From Gammaproteobacteria bacterium (GTDB lineage Bacteria > Pseudomonadota > Gammaproteobacteria > Pseudomonadales > Pseudohongiellaceae): a DNA stretch of 64,000 nucleotides. Location: assembly GCA_030682575.1 (NCBI GenBank), contig JAUXNX010000023.1, forward strand, positions 124,001 to 188,000, given 5' to 3'. Below are positions 62,776 through 64,000 of this stretch, one piece after another; within the stretch, counting starts at the first letter, position 1; each line of letters begins with the position of its first letter. Under the pieces are notes generated by a model, which did no database searches, had not been told where the DNA came from, and was given only the letters and a program-made list of their open reading frames with translations. The position numbers were made by a program, and so were the translations under genes.

Positions 62776-63714
62776 ATGTCCAGAGCTGTAATTGCCAGAA
62801 TCGCGCTTGCCCAAACCCTGACCTTTTGTGTGCTGCTCGGATGTGTTGCTACGTCTCAAGCCGCCGAATTGAAACTCGTGCGCTTCGGACCACTGGGACA
62901 GGAGAAACCCGGTCTCGTAGACAATGGTGGTCAACTGCGTGATCTCTCTGGCCATTTCAGCGACATTACTCCCGATTTGCTCTCCGACGCGGGGCTGGCA
63001 AGGATTGCGGCTATCCCTCTTGCTCAACTCCCTCTGGTGCAGGGCGAGCCCCGTCTTGGCGTGCCGCTGACCGGTATCGGCAAGATCATCGCTGTAGGCT
63101 TCAACTACGTGAATCATGCTGCAGAGATGCAGGTCGAACTGCCGACAGAGCCCTTGATTTTCATGAAAGCCACCTCGGCACTGAGCGGCCCCTTTGATGA
63201 TGTGATTCGTCCTCGTGGCGGCGACAAACTGGACTATGAAGCAGAACTCGTCGTGGTGATTGGCACCAAGGCGCAATACGTATCTGAAGAGAGGGCTTTT
63301 GATTACATCGCTGGCTACGCAGTAGGGCACGATGTTTCCGAGCGTGCGTTCCAGCGTGATCGAGGCGGTCAGTTCACCAAAGGCAAGAGCGCCGATACAT
63401 TTGCTCCTCTTGGTCCGTGGTTGGTGACGCGCGACAGTATCAAGGACGTGCAGAATCTCGCTGTCTGGTCCGAGGTCAACGGTCAGATGCGTCAGCAGGG
63501 TAATACCGCTGATATGGTGTTTGGTGTTGCGCACATCGTGAGTCATCTCAGCCAGTTCATGACGCTGCATCCCGGCGATGTGATTTATACCGGGACGCCG
63601 GCAGGAGTAGGCGATGGCATGGTGCCGCCTGTCTATCTGAAACCTGGAGACGTGGTTCGGCTCGGCATCGAAGGGTTGGACGAACAGCGCCAGGTGATTG
63701 CACCATCGCCCTGA
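62776..63714 (+). CDS. Exported fumarylacetoacetate hydrolase-family protein
   Basis: A 312-residue FAH-superfamily enzyme: VPLTGIGKIIAVGFNYVNHAAEM (family opening), PLIFMKATSALSGPFDDVI, KLDYEAELVVVIG (metal-binding Glu residues), GYAVGHDVSERAFQ and YTGTPAGVGDGM. These carry the usual metal site. It is unusual in having an N-terminal export signal (SRAVIARIALAQTLTFCVLLGCVATSQAAE), with LLGC giving also a possible lipobox, so it would act outside the cytoplasm. The ATG at 62776 follows CGAGG; a TTG at 62770 is less likely. It sits before another exported protein gene. Confidence 0.88.
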   Translation: MSRAVIARIALAQTLTFCVLLGCVATSQAAELKLVRFGPLGQEKPGLVDNGGQLRDLSGHFSDITPDLLSDAGLARIAAIPLAQLPLVQGEPRLGVPLTGIGKIIAVGFNYVNHAAEMQVELPTEPLIFMKATSALSGPFDDVIRPRGGDKLDYEAELVVVIGTKAQYVSEERAFDYIAGYAVGHDVSERAFQRDRGGQFTKGKSADTFAPLGPWLVTRDSIKDVQNLAVWSEVNGQMRQQGNTADMVFGVAHIVSHLSQFMTLHPGDVIYTGTPAGVGDGMVPPVYLKPGDVVRLGIEGLDEQRQVIAPSP

Positions 63715-63889
63715 TCTTGTAGAAGCTCCGGTCCCTGCCATTACAAAATGTTACAAAAACAACATAAGTATTTGTTTTTCTGGCATTAAAACCTGTGCAT
63801 ACTTGCGACCTGAAATGCTAACTACAATAAAATATCTTGCTGTCGGCCCAAGCCTGCAGCATCTGCAAACCATGTCTGGAGCCTACCTG

Positions 63890-64000
63890 ATGAGTTTTCG
63901 TTTAATTAACCGAGGGTTGCGCTCGGCAATCTACTCGCGCACCTCTCTTGTAACATTGGCAGCTGCTGCCATCCTGCTGGCCAGCTCTGCATCTGCACAG
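63890..64000 (+). CDS. N-terminus of an exported protein (partial, cut by window edge)
   Basis: An ATG at 63890 with GGAG eight bases upstream opens a frame that continues to the end of the window. The 37 residues visible, MSFRLINRGLRSAIYSR... then a hydrophobic run ending LASSASAQ, form a signal peptide with an AxA cleavage site. This kind of leader is common for TonB-dependent receptors and porins, but nothing of the mature protein is in view, so no product is claimed. An in-frame ATG at 63872 is an alternative start. Confidence 0.5.
   Translation, partial: MSFRLINRGLRSAIYSRTSLVTLAAAAILLASSASAQ

Noticed and set aside
1-64000. CRISPR arrays, rRNA genes, complete insertion sequences or prophage
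   Set aside because: No regular repeat-spacer pattern, transposase, integrase or rRNA-like sequence was seen. tRNA genes were not recognised, but a covariance-model search would be more sensitive than reading by eye.

Overview
The window reads as a chromosome segment of a gammaproteobacterium with fairly high GC. Families typical of that class are present (YaeQ, DUF2058, DUF1415, an SrmB-like helicase, YfbR, LigE-type periplasmic ligase), and no phage block, rRNA, tRNA or CRISPR array was recognised. The genus cannot be fixed from sequence alone; a marine or aquatic heterotroph is an inference from the nitrate, bicarbonate and peptide transport genes.

Layout. 1-1035: the 3' end of a type I restriction hsdR and a YgjP-like metalloprotease. 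1.2-7.4 kb: an exported cytochrome-like protein, a Tat-exported DUF1501 protein and an MMPL/RND transporter. 7.5-12.2 kb: DHA2 MFS pump, SDR, DUF4159 protein and a LysR regulator. 12.3-15.4 kb: SbtA-type bicarbonate permease, purE, purK, ICMT-like methyltransferase. 15.4-17.7 kb: YcaQ-type glycosylase, a decayed trypsin-like protease remnant and a HigBA-type toxin-antitoxin pair. 17.7-30.2 kb: a complete assimilatory nitrate locus on the minus strand, in transcription order porin, nasT, nasS, then nrtA-nrtB-nrtD-nirB-nirD-nasA. Both the porin and nrtA are preceded by a strong intrinsic terminator hairpin inside the leader and by a sigma-54-like -24/-12 element, as expected for NasS/NasT (ANTAR) antitermination under nitrogen control.

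30.6-34.1 kb: Phd-PIN toxin-antitoxin, VOC protein, tandem UspA protein, and thiolase. 34.1-36.3 kb: the most notable locus. The minus-strand gene 34659-34123 is interrupted by a single in-frame TGA (34371-34369) in the motif U-G-S-C-T-S-C, i.e. a UGSC-family selenoprotein, lying between a thioredoxin-domain partner protein and the thiolase. 36.4-44.6 kb: LigE, copper-monooxygenase-like protein, AbgT transporter, XRE regulator with twin operators, YqaA, DEAD helicase, DUF1415, a small membrane protein and a receiver-domain fragment lacking its phosphoacceptor region. 44.6-59.2 kb: YfbR, MFS transporters, PEP carboxylase, YaeQ, DoxX, YkgJ, DUF2058, acyltransferase, PafA-like phosphatase and POT peptide transporter. 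59.2-64 kb: lipoprotein M3 peptidase, TPR/TonB-C protein, an exported FAH-family enzyme and the start of another exported protein, cut by the window edge.

How they work together: nitrate would cross the outer membrane (porin), be bound and imported (NrtABD), then reduced to nitrite (NasA) and ammonium (NirBD), with NasS sensing nitrate and NasT releasing transcript termination. Two bicarbonate users (PurK and Ppc) and a bicarbonate permease occur in the window. The POT transporter and lipoprotein peptidase together suggest peptide scavenging.
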